In this document: piece by piece, positions 1 through 13,400 of the stretch
Numbering within the stretch: the stretch's first letter is position 1
Layout: each line of letters begins with the position of its first letter
Assembly (NCBI GenBank): GCA_951230915.1
Contig: OX579635.1
Span: 39,308,001-39,372,000 of the forward strand
Origin: Antitrichia curtipendula
Lineage: Eukaryota > Streptophyta > Bryopsida > Hypnales > Leucodontaceae
DNA: 64,000 bases
Direction of reading: 5' to 3'
The notes under the pieces: generated by a model
What the model saw: only the letters and a program-made list of their open reading frames with translations
Database searches by the model: none
Told to the model about the DNA's origin: nothing
Program-made: the position numbers and the translations under genes

Positions 1-824
1 CACTACAGTTCAGATCTTGTTTGGTCTATATAGTTGTTGGGTTCTTTTCTTTTGCAACTGATTTGTGTAATTTGTGCCAAAATATAGAAAGTTCACTATT
101 GATTAGCAAAAACCTAAAATGACATAAAATAAACCAACTTTTGATAACATATACTCCCTCCTTTCTATAATACTAGTGCTTTTTCTTGAAGTAACTAAAG
201 TATTAAGTATTTGAAAATGATGTTTTTCAATTAACACTTAAAGCCCCAAGGTCCGGATTTCATCAAAAAAACATGCAAAACTACCATTTCTATTGCAAAG
301 AGAAAAAAAAATTTATTAATTGTTTTTTTTGCTAATCTAACTGCAAGATCTAACTTAAGGTAGACTAGTATATTAATGTGGGGAAGAAATTTCAAAAACT
401 TTCACCAAGTACATTGCGAGATATTTGTGATTAAAGTGACGCTGAATGAAGGGTTTCAAGTATGATCTTTGACTAAATTTTTTGACTTTGAGTCTCTTTA
501 ACTTCAACTTTTTGCACTAAACATGTTGATTTAGAAAAAATTGTTCTAAACATGTGAGTTGAAATTCTAGGATTAAAAATGATAAAAAAGAATTACTTTT
601 TTTTATCCTTAAAAAAATTATTAAGTAAAAATAATGGTTAATAGCTCTAAGATGGAATTGAAATACATTAATTCCAATGGCAAGATTGTTCTAGCAAGCA
701 TGTTCCTCGTGTTTAACCCAATTTTTTTTTTAAAGTGTAAAAATTGAATTTATAAACAAATCCAATACATTATTTTCTCAAGATTGTCTATGATTGTCTG
801 CAAAAGACGAAGCTCTGTAACTTT
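1..824. other. AT-rich intergenic DNA with a dispersed repeat
   Basis: I see no gene here. Bases about 635-850 resemble 46.85-47.05 kb and, inverted, 47.94-48.14 kb: they share a phrase about an 'ctaagatggaattgaaa' block followed by a 'caagattgttct' block. This is a short piece of a dispersed repeat family. The remainder is AT-rich with long T and A runs. Confidence 0.5.
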
Positions 825-2899
825 TTTATTTTTTAAACACATAGACAAACTCTATTGATAAGGAATAAGTACAGAGAACCACATGCAAGCTTTGGTAGAA
901 TTTTTAAAGATTTTCAAAAAGCAACTAAAAGTCAGGCAATTACACCGAGAACCACACAAAAAACGACCAAGTCCAGACCAAGTGCAACCCCCAACCAGCC
1001 ATTATGTAAACAAACCCATCTTGAAGAAGACAAAATTTCATCTCATCTCTATGTGGGAACACTCTCCAAAGAAGCCAATTTGGAGCTAAATGTTGTCGAA
1101 CTTGCAAACTTGCAAAGGAAAACTTCAACCTTGTTAGGATAAAGCTCACAGTGCTTGAAAGTCTTCAGTCATGCCATCCGTGTGTGGTTTGTAAAGGCCT
1201 CCCAAAGTACAATTTCAAGCTTGTGATTAAGCCATGGTGAATTATTAAAGCAGATGGCATTATAGTTGAGCTAGGCCACCCAAATCACAAGACCTTGGAA
1301 GAGGTATCAAATCGAAGAATCCTTTTTGAGCCATATGGGGAGCTTAGCTCCTAGAACACATTGCTGCCACGAAAGAATTGGCCAGAGGCCAACAATTGTG
1401 GGGGTCTATAAGGCCAAGTGAAGCATCGAGAAGGCAAAATACAATGCATGCTTCATTTTTTTATAGTGGTGAAAGTGGTGCAGCATGATTTCTTCCAAGT
1501 TGGCTTGACAACTGATGCACTCAGTCAAGACTTGAGGGACAACAATTTTCCTCCAGTTGTGCATCTCTCCTGTTCATTGGTATACTGACCATAGAAAATC
1601 TATCTTTTTATGTGGTATGGCCTTACTCCAGACTCCGTGCCACTTCTCTGCTACTAGATGGGCTAAAAGTATGCGAATGACTGGATGAGCTTGGCAGTGT
1701 AGGGGGGTCGACCCCTTCCACATCCAGCAACTGAGGTCAAATGTGAAGACTCCAAGGATTCCTACATAAAAGGGTGGGCCGAAACTTGGCAATAAGGTTT
1801 TGACCAGCTTGAGCCACCTTGAGAGCTCATGTGCTTTAGATGTTGATGCACCCTACAACAGTTTGAAAGTCCGCAATGGTCCACCAATGTAGATCAAGTG
1901 ACAGGGAGATCATGATCCTATTATTGACAATTCGGAGTTGAAACTGTACGATAGTGGTAAAGATCAACGAAGGAAAAAGGTCTTCATCATTCTTGAAAAG
2001 GCCAAAAAGTTCCTAGTTCTTGGGGATGGATAATCTATTAGTGAGCAAGTTGATCCATTTTCTAGGAGTCAAGACAATCAAACTATTATAAGAGTTGACT
2101 TCAGTAGGGAGGAGCCCATAGCGCACTTGAGCCTAATTCCATGATATGAAGGTGTCAGTGGCTTTGTCCCATATGTGTTGGAATTGCCACATTCCATTTC
2201 TCATTATCAACGTTGCTCTTCTTGCCAAGAACCCATGAGAGCCCCCTAAAAAATGCGTAGTTCAACACAACTAAGAAATAAAGAACCTCTTCCTTGTTAC
2301 TGTAGGGTGGGGAATAGGGGTTATATGCTTGGTGAGCTATCTCCATGCATGTACAATGCGTTTCCAAACTCTTGAGCCCTTAGTGGCACAAAATTTGTGC
2401 AAGAATGCCCATTGTGTCAAGGTTGACCATGCACTTCTTGTATTCAATTGGAACTAGAGGAGTTTGTGTCGCAATAAGGTCTGCAAGTTTGAGGTCCATA
2501 GGAAAAGTGCCTTAAATACCCATTTGGAAGCCAAGGTGTGGAGTTCTTCGATCAGGTCAATGAGATTGAGTCCGTCCACATGACAAGGGACGCAACAATT
2601 TGACCATCCCACCTTCACTCAACACTTGTGAGCCCCACTTGACTATAGAAAATTATGAAGAGTTGCTCTAATCTGGCGGATGACCACGAGAGAGCATCTC
2701 CAAATGCATATAAAGTACCATAAAATATTAAGCAAGATTGAATTAATAATGATGGCATGTCTTGCAAGAGAAAGATGGGTATTGTTCTCGTACGTCAATT
2801 TCTTTCTAATTTTGACTACAAAAAATTCATCAATGTCTTAGGTCTAGAGGTCAATCTCCAAAAGTGAGCCCAGTAGTTTGGAGGATTGGTGCTCCACTG

Positions 2900-3900
2900 T
2901 GCATGGATAATTAATCAAAGATAACCATGGAAGGGTAGGGTTGGCAGCTGTCCAATACAAAAGGCTCTTTGGCCAATTGACATAGAAGCCTGTAGCCAAA
3001 TCATACTTCTCAATCAAGGCTATGAGTTGTCTAAAATTCATTCTTCCTCAAGAATTGTAAAATTCCCGTCATCAGCAAATTGACTAATGAGTTGTTCTTG
3101 TGAGGTTGAGAGAGAGATCCTTGCAAGCTCTTTGGTTTGTAGTAATTGCTTAGTGGCAATATTTAGGGCTTCTCCCACAAATAGAAACAAGTATGGGGCC
3201 AATGGACACCCTTGACGCACACCTCATAGGAATAGAAATGAATTGGAGTCTTTGCCATTAATGCATACCGCGGCTTTTGCATTCAAGAAGAGGATCTTGA
3301 CAATGTGAATAAAGCTTTCCGGGGACTACAATTGCTACGTAGAGAAATGAAAGATGAATTGTGTCGTATGCCTTCTTGAAATCAAGTTTCAAGAAGATCA
3401 AATCCTACTTTGATTCCTTAGCCCAATAAATTGTTTCATGTAGGAGGAGTACGTTGTCCAATATATACATAGAAGGAACAAAGGCAGTTTGGTCCAAGCT
3501 AATGGAGTCCTCCTAGAGGGGTTGCAAACAACATTGGAGTGCCTTGGTTACAATTTTGTAGGCCATGTTGAGAAGGCTGATTAGTCCCTAGTTACTCGAC
3601 TCTTTTCAGAGCCTTCTTTTGCATATGAGGGAAATTGTGCCCATGTTCATGCTTGGGGGAAGGGCACCCTGGAGGATTTACTATTGGACCATAGTTGTGA
3701 ATTTTGCACCCACCAAATACCAAAATCTCTTATAGAATTTGAATATGAACCTGTAAGGTTTTGGGCACTTGTTGAGACTCATGACTTTGGCCACCTCGTG
3801 GAGCTCCTATTTGCTAATGGCCACATAGAGGGTCAATTTTGCTTCAGGTTGTAAGCTATCAATCAACTGGTTCAAAAAATCCTCCATGGCTGCAAGTTGA
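2900..3900 (-). pseudogene. LINE ORF2 reverse transcriptase remnant
   Basis: The minus strand shows 'EVAKVMSLNKCPKPYRF' followed by 'FYKRFW' (the conserved pre-finger block near 3.75 kb), then 'MRQGCPLAPYLFLFVGEAL' (the RQGCPL..LF block, about 3220-3160) and 'QFADDGNFTI' (the catalytic F-A-D-D box, about 3085-3060), followed by the 'WPKSLLYW' and 'SLINYPCTVEHQSSKLLG' segment of the thumb region. These are hallmark reverse transcriptase motifs of L1-type elements. An in-frame stop precedes the RQGCPL block and another follows FADD, so the enzyme is broken. Confidence 0.85.
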
Positions 3901-4699
3901 GCAAGGATTTTTGTCTCCTCAGAGTACATGTGTCCGTAGAAGTCAAAGTATACTTTGTTGAGGTTGACTTAGTCTTCAACAAGGGCACTTTGGATGTCCA
4001 AAATATTGGTAATGGCTGAGGTTGTTGACTTTTCCCTAATGGTCTTGTAGAACTTGGAAGAAATCATGTCTCCGTTAAATTTCCACTTCATGCATGCCCT
4101 AATCTTCTTTCTATTGACTTGGCACGTTTCCACTGTTTAGAGTCTAAATTTAGCGGCGTGAAGGCAACCTTGGAGCTCGGGGTCTTTGGAGGTTTCTTGG
4201 AGCACTATGGACACCTCAAAATGCAGGCCACGGGCTGCTACTTCCTCCTCCCTGAGTTCAAAGGCCTTGCGACAACAGAAGGCTTTGTACACCTTCAAAA
4301 TTAAATCAATATTTACAAAGAAAGGAGCAAAGGTGGGGATTTGTGCCATACATTTTCAATCATTGAGCTTCCCACATCAAGCCAGAATGAGCTCATTTTC
4401 CATTTGCTTATTCTAATGGAGGTAGTGTCGAATTCTATAGTGACCATCAGCCCATCATAGGGAAGTGGTCTAACCACCCATTATTGCTACGTATTGCGTA
4501 GTTGATCAGTTTGCATTGGAATTTTCTATCCCTTGTTTGCACAGGTAGACCTTGTTTAGGCAAGCAAGACTTTTATGTTCATCATCGCGAAAATTGTCCC
4601 AGGAAAACAGTAAGCTTCCGAAAGAGTGAACGTTGTTTAATTTCCACATTCAAGTGGTGCTTAAGACTAGTGAATAGTGCACGTTCCGCAAGGGGAACT

Positions 4700-4900
4700 A
4701 TGCGGTAACAAGTGTTGGTTATTCTCATGGCGGATGTCAACCATGTTGAAGTCCCCCATCATAACCCACTTGCATGTAGAGGGGAACTCACGGATGAATG
4801 ACTCCCAAAGTTGACTCCTCGAGGATGAGTTGTTAGATGTGTAGATGTTGACAATACTAAGGTCGCCTCTTGGAATGCCTTATAGGACAATCCACAAGGC
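4700..4900 (-). pseudogene. LINE ORF2 endonuclease remnant
   Basis: One minus-strand frame reads 'RGDLSIVNIYTSNNSSSR', then 'LWESFIREF', then 'WVMMGDFNMVDIRHE'. This is the signature middle part of the apurinic-like endonuclease of non-LTR retrotransposons: a strand ending in NIY, an R..LW helix and the catalytic GDFN. The enzyme nicks the target DNA to prime reverse transcription. The flanks are shifted or stopped, so it is not functional. Confidence 0.8.
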
Positions 4901-7139
4901 CCGATTGCACATGATAGTGCCAATTTGAGTGACCAAGGCTTCCAATTAGGAAATCAACTAGCATACTAATGCTGCCTTAACCTGCCCCAGCTCCACCTGG
5001 ATCATTGTTGTATCCAACAAATGTTAGTAGTGTCCAGGTGGTTGCTTGCCACCATAATTTTTTTACCTAAGTTAACTGAGTCTTGATTACGCAACTTTGT
5101 TCCTATAGGAGGGTGATTGCAAGAAAGAATGGTACTATTTTCTGTTACAATTGGAATGACAGAGTTGCCATTAGGAAAATGAAGCCGATGTACTTGAAAT
5201 TTTTGCTAAAGTTGGCTAATTTGAAAGTCATGAGATTGTTTGTTTTTCAAAAAAATTGAAAAAACATTCTATAATGAAATTTCAATTTAGCTAATTTGTC
5301 ACATTTTGCATTTTAGAGACTTTTAGTACTGGGGATTATCCAAAATGAATGATCTAGAGCTAAAAATTTTGTGGTCTATTTCTACAGTAGGAGGACATAT
5401 GCCTACCAAAAGAAATCTAAAAATACATTATTTGATAGCCTCCACATTCATACAAATAAGGCTCCCTTGTGTGTGCAATTATGAACATTGAAGATGGTTT
5501 CAACTTCCATTTTTTGGTGAAATGTGATCACTATCAAGTCTTTACAAATGGCCAATTTTTAGGTTTTTTTTGTTTATGATTTTCTAATTATTATTAATTT
5601 ATACCTAGTTGTATCTATTTTTTGTGACAAATTGTCTTTTATTTCAAATAATACTTTTTAAATATTTGCAAATAGTCAACGATACTAGTAGCAATTGATT
5701 TTTCAAATCAACAGTTGAGATTGTTTTGTTTCATAGTACTTGTAGTACTCATAATACTCAGCACATACATTGCAATTTTGGCAAAATGCTACCAAAATCG
5801 TTCAATATTTCTTGCAACCACCTAGGAGTAGAATGTCCAGCTGCATAATTATTTGGATGTAATTCCTAAGCATGAAATTTGAGGCTATGTCACTAAGCCC
5901 CCTAACTTTAAATAACAAAAATTGTAAAATCATTGATGGGTATTGGGGATTGAGGATCTATTGGCAAAATCCTCGACATTGGGATGGAGGATGGGGGACA
6001 TGTAGCCCCAACTAGTGTGTTGGGCACATACATTGTATTAGGTGAGGAGGTGAGGGCATGTGTGTTGTAGACTGAGAGCATTTATTCTACGACAGGGGGA
6101 GGGGGAGGGAGGGGGGAAAAGCCTATGGGTTGGATGAGCAGTAGTGCATTTGCATTGTTCTCCTTGTTTTGATAGTGCCATTTGCCATTAGCTGGTAGAG
6201 GGCTTGATATGCCTGGGCGTTATTCCTAGCTTTTGCACTATTTTTAAAAGGGCCAACAAAGGTGATGGATGGCGCATCAAGGGGACGTGCATCGAGGCTT
6301 TGATATCTATGCAATTTGCATGGAGCAGAGACAACTGCACGTTTTGGGCATCCTTGAAGGCTTTTTCTTCTTGGGGGGTCATGTTAGATGAGCCTTCGAG
6401 ATGCTATCGTCCAAGTCATCCTCAAATGCAATCCAATTATTGCTAGGGCCAAGGAATTCCAACAACTCCAGTGTAGTTTGAGTTGGCTCTATCAAAATCA
6501 CTCACAAATGAAGATGCTCTAATTGTTGGTATGGTCTTAGAGGGACCACCATCATTGACTGGGTGTACTCTTGCTCCTTAGCAAGCTCCGCCATATACTG
6601 TTCAAAGTGCCATATCAACATCTTTATTTGGGGTGGGGTTGTCAATGATATATGACATATAAGGGATTGTTTGAGGGGCACAAAGAGGGATCTAAGGGGG
6701 GAATTCGGTTATCTAGCTCTATAAGTTGGAGTATATAGAATTGTTGCAATTGGGGGACTGAAGGTGGGATTTGGGAAAGTTGTTGAGGAAATGTAGGGGA
6801 TTCCCATTCTAGGGTGGGGCGCTAGAGGGGGGAATTACAATTGGAAGGCAGGGAAAGGGATTGGAAAATTCAGTGTCCATATCTGTCAATCCGGGGGGAT
6901 CTGAGACTATGGTTATGCAACAAGGAAGGGAGGGAGAGAGTGCTTGGTTTGAGGGGTCTTTGGAGTTGAGTGGTGACCTCTGTAGTTGACTAAGGTGAAT
7001 TCCTCAACATCATTCATAGGGATCGGGAGCGGGCCCTATGGCTAGAGCTTTGGTGATGAGGTTTTTTGGGATGTGGCTAGTGGCAAGTGTTGGGCCGCAC
7101 ATCACTTGAAGTCTCAGTAGTAAATCGTTTGTTCTATTT

Positions 7140-7800
7140 GGTTTGTGTGTTGAGGATGCTACTATAAAGGCAATTTGCTTCCTTATGGGAGGGGGACAAA
7201 GGCACTGGGGTCTTCGATCTTGTGGTCCACCATCACTTCCAAGAATTCTCCATCTACATTTGCCATCAAGAACTTAGAGACGTATCCTCTTGAAGGGTCA
7301 ATGGCAATGCAAAAGCGGGGGTTGCCATTGGCTTATTTGCTTCAATCTTCTTCTAGAACAGTGCCTATGGTACTAGCTATTGTTTTGGCCTTGTGTTAGT
7401 AGAACTATAGGGGGAGATTTTTAGATAAATCCAGCAAGCGTTAAGCAAGACGATATAGTGACTAGGGTTGAAGGCAAGGAGCCACCTTTGGAACAAGATT
7501 GTTCTTGATTTGAAGTAGTATAGTAACAAAGAGAGCACCTGCTTGATCAACTCAACCGTTTCCAATTTGAGGAAGAAAAAGCCTTCACCTACATCATGAT
7601 GGAGCACGATCCTGGTGTTGATCTTGTCTTCAAGTTCTCTAATCCAATAATCATGACTAGCTGAGGGAAAGGGCCAGAGGCAAACTTGGCTATCACTATA
7701 TGTTGCTTTAGGTATGTTGTTTTGTGGACTAGGGCCACCATATTGAGGACAAACATGGGTACTCCACACAGTCGCACAACAACAAGCTTGCTAAGCCATT
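7140..7800 (-). pseudogene. LINE ORF1 remnant (DUF4283-like gag)
   Basis: The minus-strand reading gives a segment with FFFLKLETVELIKQVL, then a W in 'RWLLAFNPS', then 'LLNACWIYLKISPY'. This fits the plant LINE/gag-like DUF4283 pattern (a phenylalanine-rich strand, 'V...gpw.f..r.l.l..W.P.f.p', then 'vWv.l..lP'). Further downstream 'RFCIAIDPSRGYVSKFL' and 'VDGEFLEVMVDHKI' match the strand that normally follows DUF4283. In the LINE this ORF would encode the RNA-binding protein that coats the transcript. Stops break it, so it is a pseudogene. The family assignment is by motif memory, not by a search. Confidence 0.6.
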
Positions 7801-8340
7801 AGGGTTTCGATAGAGTCCTTCCAAGAGTTGCACATCACTGTCTAGCTTGTGGTGGCTTGAAGAGTCTTCTAGAGTTGGACATACAAGCTTTGCAATGACG
7901 ACATAGCACCAGTTCCTTGAGTATGGTTGCTCTTCTATTGTTTGCAATTTGCGGGCGTAACCTACGCACAAAGCATTGTGCCATAGTTACCATGCGGCAT
8001 CACCGGCCATTTTAGATTAAACCTATGGTTAATCAAGTGAGCTTAATGAAACACTGATTGGATAGTCACTTCCTAACTTCTTAACCATCAATTACACGCA
8101 TGAAGCATTAAATGAGATTTGGGGGTCTGAGAGGGCCGTTTCAAGCTCGTTTCCAACGTTGTTCCTTCGGCAGTTAAAGAATGCCGCAGTCAAGATTTTT
8201 TTTTTTTTGAAAAAATAAAAAATGAATTCTTTATTTTTATTTTTAAATATATGATGTGGTAGTCTCTGTGCCACGTCAGGTAGTTGCTGCAACGTAGTTC
8301 CGAGGGTAGGGAACCCTGAGGAACTCGCAGCCCTGTGTAA

Positions 8341-10473
8341 GGGTTGGAAATCATCTAATGCATGAACGCAAATGTGAGCTAAGCTAACTGAGTTTTAATT
8401 TGAGCAATATTGTATCAATAAAGATTTCAGCACAAAGTTCTTGTCGTTGCATACCTACAGTACTCTTGCTCTCACCATCACTATACCAAACTCCTCAACT
8501 TTTATGGGCCAAGGGAAAGAACTGAAGAAGTCAATTGGGCTCTGTAATTTTCACATCACTAATCCAAATGTAATGAATCAAAGTGTTCTATATAGACAAT
8601 AATACTTTCCTATAGAGAAAAAAAAATTAAAATTAATTTCAATTTCAATTTTTTATAGATTTTTTTTATTGTTTGGTTTTTCCCATTTTGAACTTATAGT
8701 AGCATAAAATTTGCTCTTGGGAACAATTGAAATAAAAATTATATTTCCACAAAGCTAGTATAATGAGGTTACACAAGCCTAGAAAATTTGAAGAAATCTA
8801 GTTTGTCCCTAGTAGAGACAATGAGACTTTGGAGGTTAATGCATGTTATGATTAAATGATTCTACTGTAAATGTACAATGTGTCCTCTCAAGTGCAAAAC
8901 AAGTGGATGTGGCCATTAATTGCAAATCAAGGATATATAAAAAAGCAGGAGGTTGCAACAAATACAAAGTGCCATGTATAAAGAAGGATAGGCTTTTAGA
9001 GAAGGAAGACTTTTTATGCAACTACCATGCCTTCTTTGTAGTTTAGATTTACACTATAATAACTTGGAATTCAAATAAACTCAATGAAATGTTTAATAGC
9101 TTTTGGTCTTTGATCCAATCAACTTCAAATTCCTTATCAATTTTCAATTTTTCAATTTTTATTTATTTGTAGGTTGCAAAATAAACTAGACTTCTTGTGC
9201 TTTATTCTATCAAGTAACATTAAAAAAACAAAAACAAAAAACATCTTCATCTCTAAAATCAAGTATGAATGCATTATTAAAGAGGAAAAATTATTTGGGA
9301 CAAATAATAAAAACAAAAAAGAATAGAATTATGGGACAATGGAATATATTTTTAGAAACTTCATATAGTGATTTTTTTTAAAGTTGTAAAATTGAGTGCA
9401 ATCTTTCAATCCATTAGTGAAACCTTAGGTTTGAATAGCTTAAATTTCTAGTAATAAAGAAAAACAAGTTTTCAAGAACAAACAATGAAGGAATGGTATT
9501 AAAGTTTTTGAGGCATCCAATTGAACTTACACAAATGATAGATCAATATTTCAAAAAAAAATCTATTTTAAAATTACAAATGAATACTAATAGCTATAGA
9601 GTATCAAATGAAAAAACAATTCCAAATAAAAATCTTATAGAAATCTTTAGTTGCCAAGATCAAAATCCCAATTGACCATTCTTTTGGAACTCTAATATCT
9701 ATGTAAAATTCATTGCCACCTTGTTGAAACTTTTAGTGGGGCGTCACCGTTAGTATAGAGAGCACTGAAGCTCTAGTTGAATTTTAAGCCATTTTGAAGA
9801 TATCCTTCAAAAACTAAGATTTTTATCAATAACTTTCCTAAATTCATTGTTTTCTAGGCACTTCATTTCAAACAAGATTTCCATTCTTTCTACTAAATTA
9901 AAGTGCAGTGCTTGTAGGTATAAATTGTGTCAATCTTGTACTGAAAAACAGCTTGAAAATTGCACTTTTCAAAAAACTAAAACAATCAAATTGTTTATTC
10001 TTTTGAACAAAACTAAGAAACAAGTGAAGTTTGTACTAAAAAACAAGTTCAAATCTTGCACAATGATATTCCAATTCTCCAATTTATAACAAAAATCCAA
10101 AGTTTGAAGTCGGAATATGTGACTTTTTGCTCGGAACTGTACTGTACAGTAAATCTACCCAACTTACAAGTACAGTCTCCGTAACATACCTACTTTCGTT
10201 TCTCTTCGTTTGGTTCTAATGAAGAAAACCTCCAAAGAGAAGAATAATTTTTGAAAAAATAAGCTTTCCAGCAGTCTAGAGTCATAGAGTACTATCCAGT
10301 AAAGTCAATTGCAACTCAATTGTGCCCAGTGTAACAAAAATCACAGTGCAACTACACTACACACTATTCCTGATCTCACAAGTGCCGAGCCATGCTGCCT
10401 CAGTGATGGAAAATTGGGAACGAACCATGAAACTAATGGCGCTTCTCTGAATGCCAACGGCAATGTTTATGAA
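8341..10473. other. AT-rich intergenic DNA, 3' side of PSAT1-like gene
   Basis: I see no gene, RNA or clear repeat in this stretch. It is AT-rich, with scattered short ORFs of low-complexity lysine/asparagine/phenylalanine composition. The last few hundred bases probably carry the 3' UTR and polyadenylation region of the PSAT1-like gene, whose stop codon is at 10474-10476 on the minus strand. Confidence 0.5.
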
Positions 10474-13400
10474 TTAGATGTAGCGCAAGATGTGATCCTT
10501 GTCGGAGGAAGCTTGCAGTCGGCAACTTTGGCCCAGATGGACATCTCCAAAAACATACCTGCATACCAATTCACTCGCTGAACTCTTATAATTCTTGGAG
10601 GACATGTACTTCACAGGTTTACCGATGTTAAAGCAAGAAGAAAGACGAGGCGAGACAGGCAAAATCCTCTAGACAGACTTTAAGAATGATAATTTCCTTC
10701 AATAGCCACATTGCGGATGGTGAAAAAAGTCTCTTCATTTGAATCGCTCTACACATTACCTGGCTAAAAGATTACAACTCCAAAAGGCAAAACAAAACTT
10801 ACAAAAAGCGAAGGCAGGAAAGTACCGATATTCACATCTATCTGGACGACCACATCTTGCTTTCGTATAGTCCCAGAAACAATCCTCATCTCGCATAGGC
10901 TCTCGTCGTTCTGCATCGAATTCAAATAGACAACCGCATGAGCTACAACGGAAGGAAGCGCTTAGAAAGTACATGTGCGCTCACCGCATCCTCTTCAACT
11001 CGATCGCAGGATTTGCAATCGAACCAAAAGTTAAAACTGTGAAAAAGGGTCGTGACCCAGGTGATAACCTTTTGACACAAATCGTCGCTTGGCATCTTTG
11101 TGGTAGCTGTGGGCGGTCTCCAGCCAAAGCTCTCTCAGCAGAATTGATGATCTGACTATATTGCGGTGGTCAACTGCAGATCCACAAGAAACAATTAGAC
11201 AAAAACCTGTACGTTCTGCCATATAACATATTATAACGACGCAGAATTTTTACGCAAAAACTGTTCTAACCAATATGACCTCTGTTTTGGCTACCTACTC
11301 TACTCACGTACTTTTATCAAGCTCCCAAACTGCCGTTCGTTTTCCTGGAAGGCTCACTCCATCTTCATAATACGTGATATATTTCACTCTGCTATCTCGA
11401 GTCATGTTGGGAACAATATCCGCATGCCGATCACGTTCCACATTCAGTTTCTCCTGCATGTCTGTGACTTCATGCGCAGTCTGCACTTCAACCCGGCAGT
11501 CATTTAATAGGACAGCCAACTCTATACAGTGTTCTAATCCCAACGATAAAACATCAGGCTGCTTGAGTAGTCAGAGGAAATGCTGACTCTAGATAGTATG
11601 TACCTCAGCAATCTCAATGAACTGAGATCCAGGTGCATGAATTTCAAATTCTCCGAAATGTGGCTGTTCACTACTTTCTGAAGGTCATGGAAACTTATTA
11701 TGCAAACAGCCAGCTACCTGGGGTTGTACTAAGCAAAGCAACCTACCAATGAATCTGCGTGTATGAAGATTCAAGTTCCACCAGGAGAAATGCAAGAAGA
11801 AACCTGTGGAGTTCTGGTAATATTCACTCGAGGACCGAGCCATGTCTTGCAGTATGATAGTGAGTTGTATGGCACCTGTGAACGACCCCATAATCAGATC
11901 ACAAATTCTATAATTCTGGCACGCTGATAGAAAGTTGTTATACCTAGCACATTAAAGAAAAGGACTGCAAAGATACAGCTTAAAGTTGAATAGACATACC
12001 GAAGCATCACCACTCATTGACGCCGTGCTGTCATTCAATTTGATTCCTGACCTGCTCCCAGGAAATCCATCAAAGACTCACAATGAATTCAAGTACGATG
12101 CTCCCAACAGTCAAGCATCCCAAGGAAGAAAAGCTAATATAATGCATCAAAATTTATTCTCGTACAAGGGTCGCTTCAAAAGTATAGACCTACATACTAT
12201 CCAAAACTGATCGATAACATTCAAGAGAGGAAGATTCAATAGATAGCAAATGACAGAACGAATAAATAGCCTAAAACTATACAAAACGACTAACCTTGAC
12301 TGAAGTAGACCTCCTTCAGTCTCATAAATAATATCAGTAATAATCCAATTATCAGGATATGGTTTACCACTAGGTGAATAATGATAACCCACCTGACCAA
12401 AAAACACGTTAAAATCCCAAAAACATTGCAAGATAAATGATAAAAAACAAGCTTCCAGTCGCTAGCGCAATCACCACTGAAAAGTCTCCACTTAATCCTG
12501 CATTCCTACATACATGGTCTCAAAGAGGTGGTGAAGGTAGCCAAAGAGGTACCAATAAAAACTTAGAAAAACGTACCTCGGTTTTCATATCCACACCATA
12601 AATGCAGTAGATGTTCTTGATTGGCGGCCTTGACCACGGTGTCAATGGATTCAAAATTGGGTCCTCCATGTAATACCTGTCATCACAAATAATTTTTCTT
12701 CTGTAACCAAATCAAAATATCTAGACGTTCACTATCGTGAATGCCCAAATTGACCTCGCCCTCGGTTTTCAGGAGTTCTAGATACCTTATACATTTCAAG
12801 ATACTATTCGAAGAGACATCATGGTGCTTCTCGAGGAAATTAGTACCCAGCACTAGATAAGAAATTGTATCTAAACAATAGTTGGTATAGTACTTGATGA
12901 GTTGTTGAAGTGTACGGGAACTGTTGATATCATGCTCCACAATATCCCGCAGAAAACTTCCAGTAGAAACTTGGTGGGCAGAATAAGACTTTTGCGATGG
13001 CATGCTGCATTGAGATGTTTGACCCATGGCATCGGGTACAAGTGTGGTGATTGGATGAGCAGACAATTCAGTGGCTGGACAACTACCTAGATTAACGCAA
13101 CCAAAACCAGGTTGTCAGTCTAAACGTAAAAATCACAGCTGCAGAAGGAATTAACATCATACATCTAGGACTAAGTTAAGTACAGTATCGTAGCCCCGAC
13201 CGATTGGTACAAGTCAATAAAAGAAAATAAATCAAAATAAAATCATAGGTAAAGGAATCATGTAGGAAATAAAAAAGATGAGGTGAGAAAAATGACCGTA
13301 TCCGTACTAATTGCCCTACTTTGCCATCTAAGAACATACGTACCCTCAATTACCTGGAAAGGCTGGCAAATCGATTTTCAATAAAGGAACGGGCCAACTC

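Larger units (their letters stand above)
825..8340 (-). mobile_element. Degenerate full-length L1-type LINE retrotransposon
   Basis: Read on the minus strand, the parts of a plant L1-type LINE occur in the correct order: a DUF4283-like ORF1 (about 7.8-7.1 kb), an endonuclease with a GDFN motif (about 4.87-4.72 kb), a reverse transcriptase with an FADD box (about 3.9-2.9 kb), then a diverged C-terminal region and an A-rich 3' end near 825-845. All coding parts contain stops and frameshifts, so the element is dead. The 5.08-5.9 kb part is markedly AT-richer than the rest and may be a later insertion between ORF1 and ORF2. The 5' limit near 8.3 kb is a guess based on the change in composition; target-site duplications were not identified. 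Confidence 0.8.
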
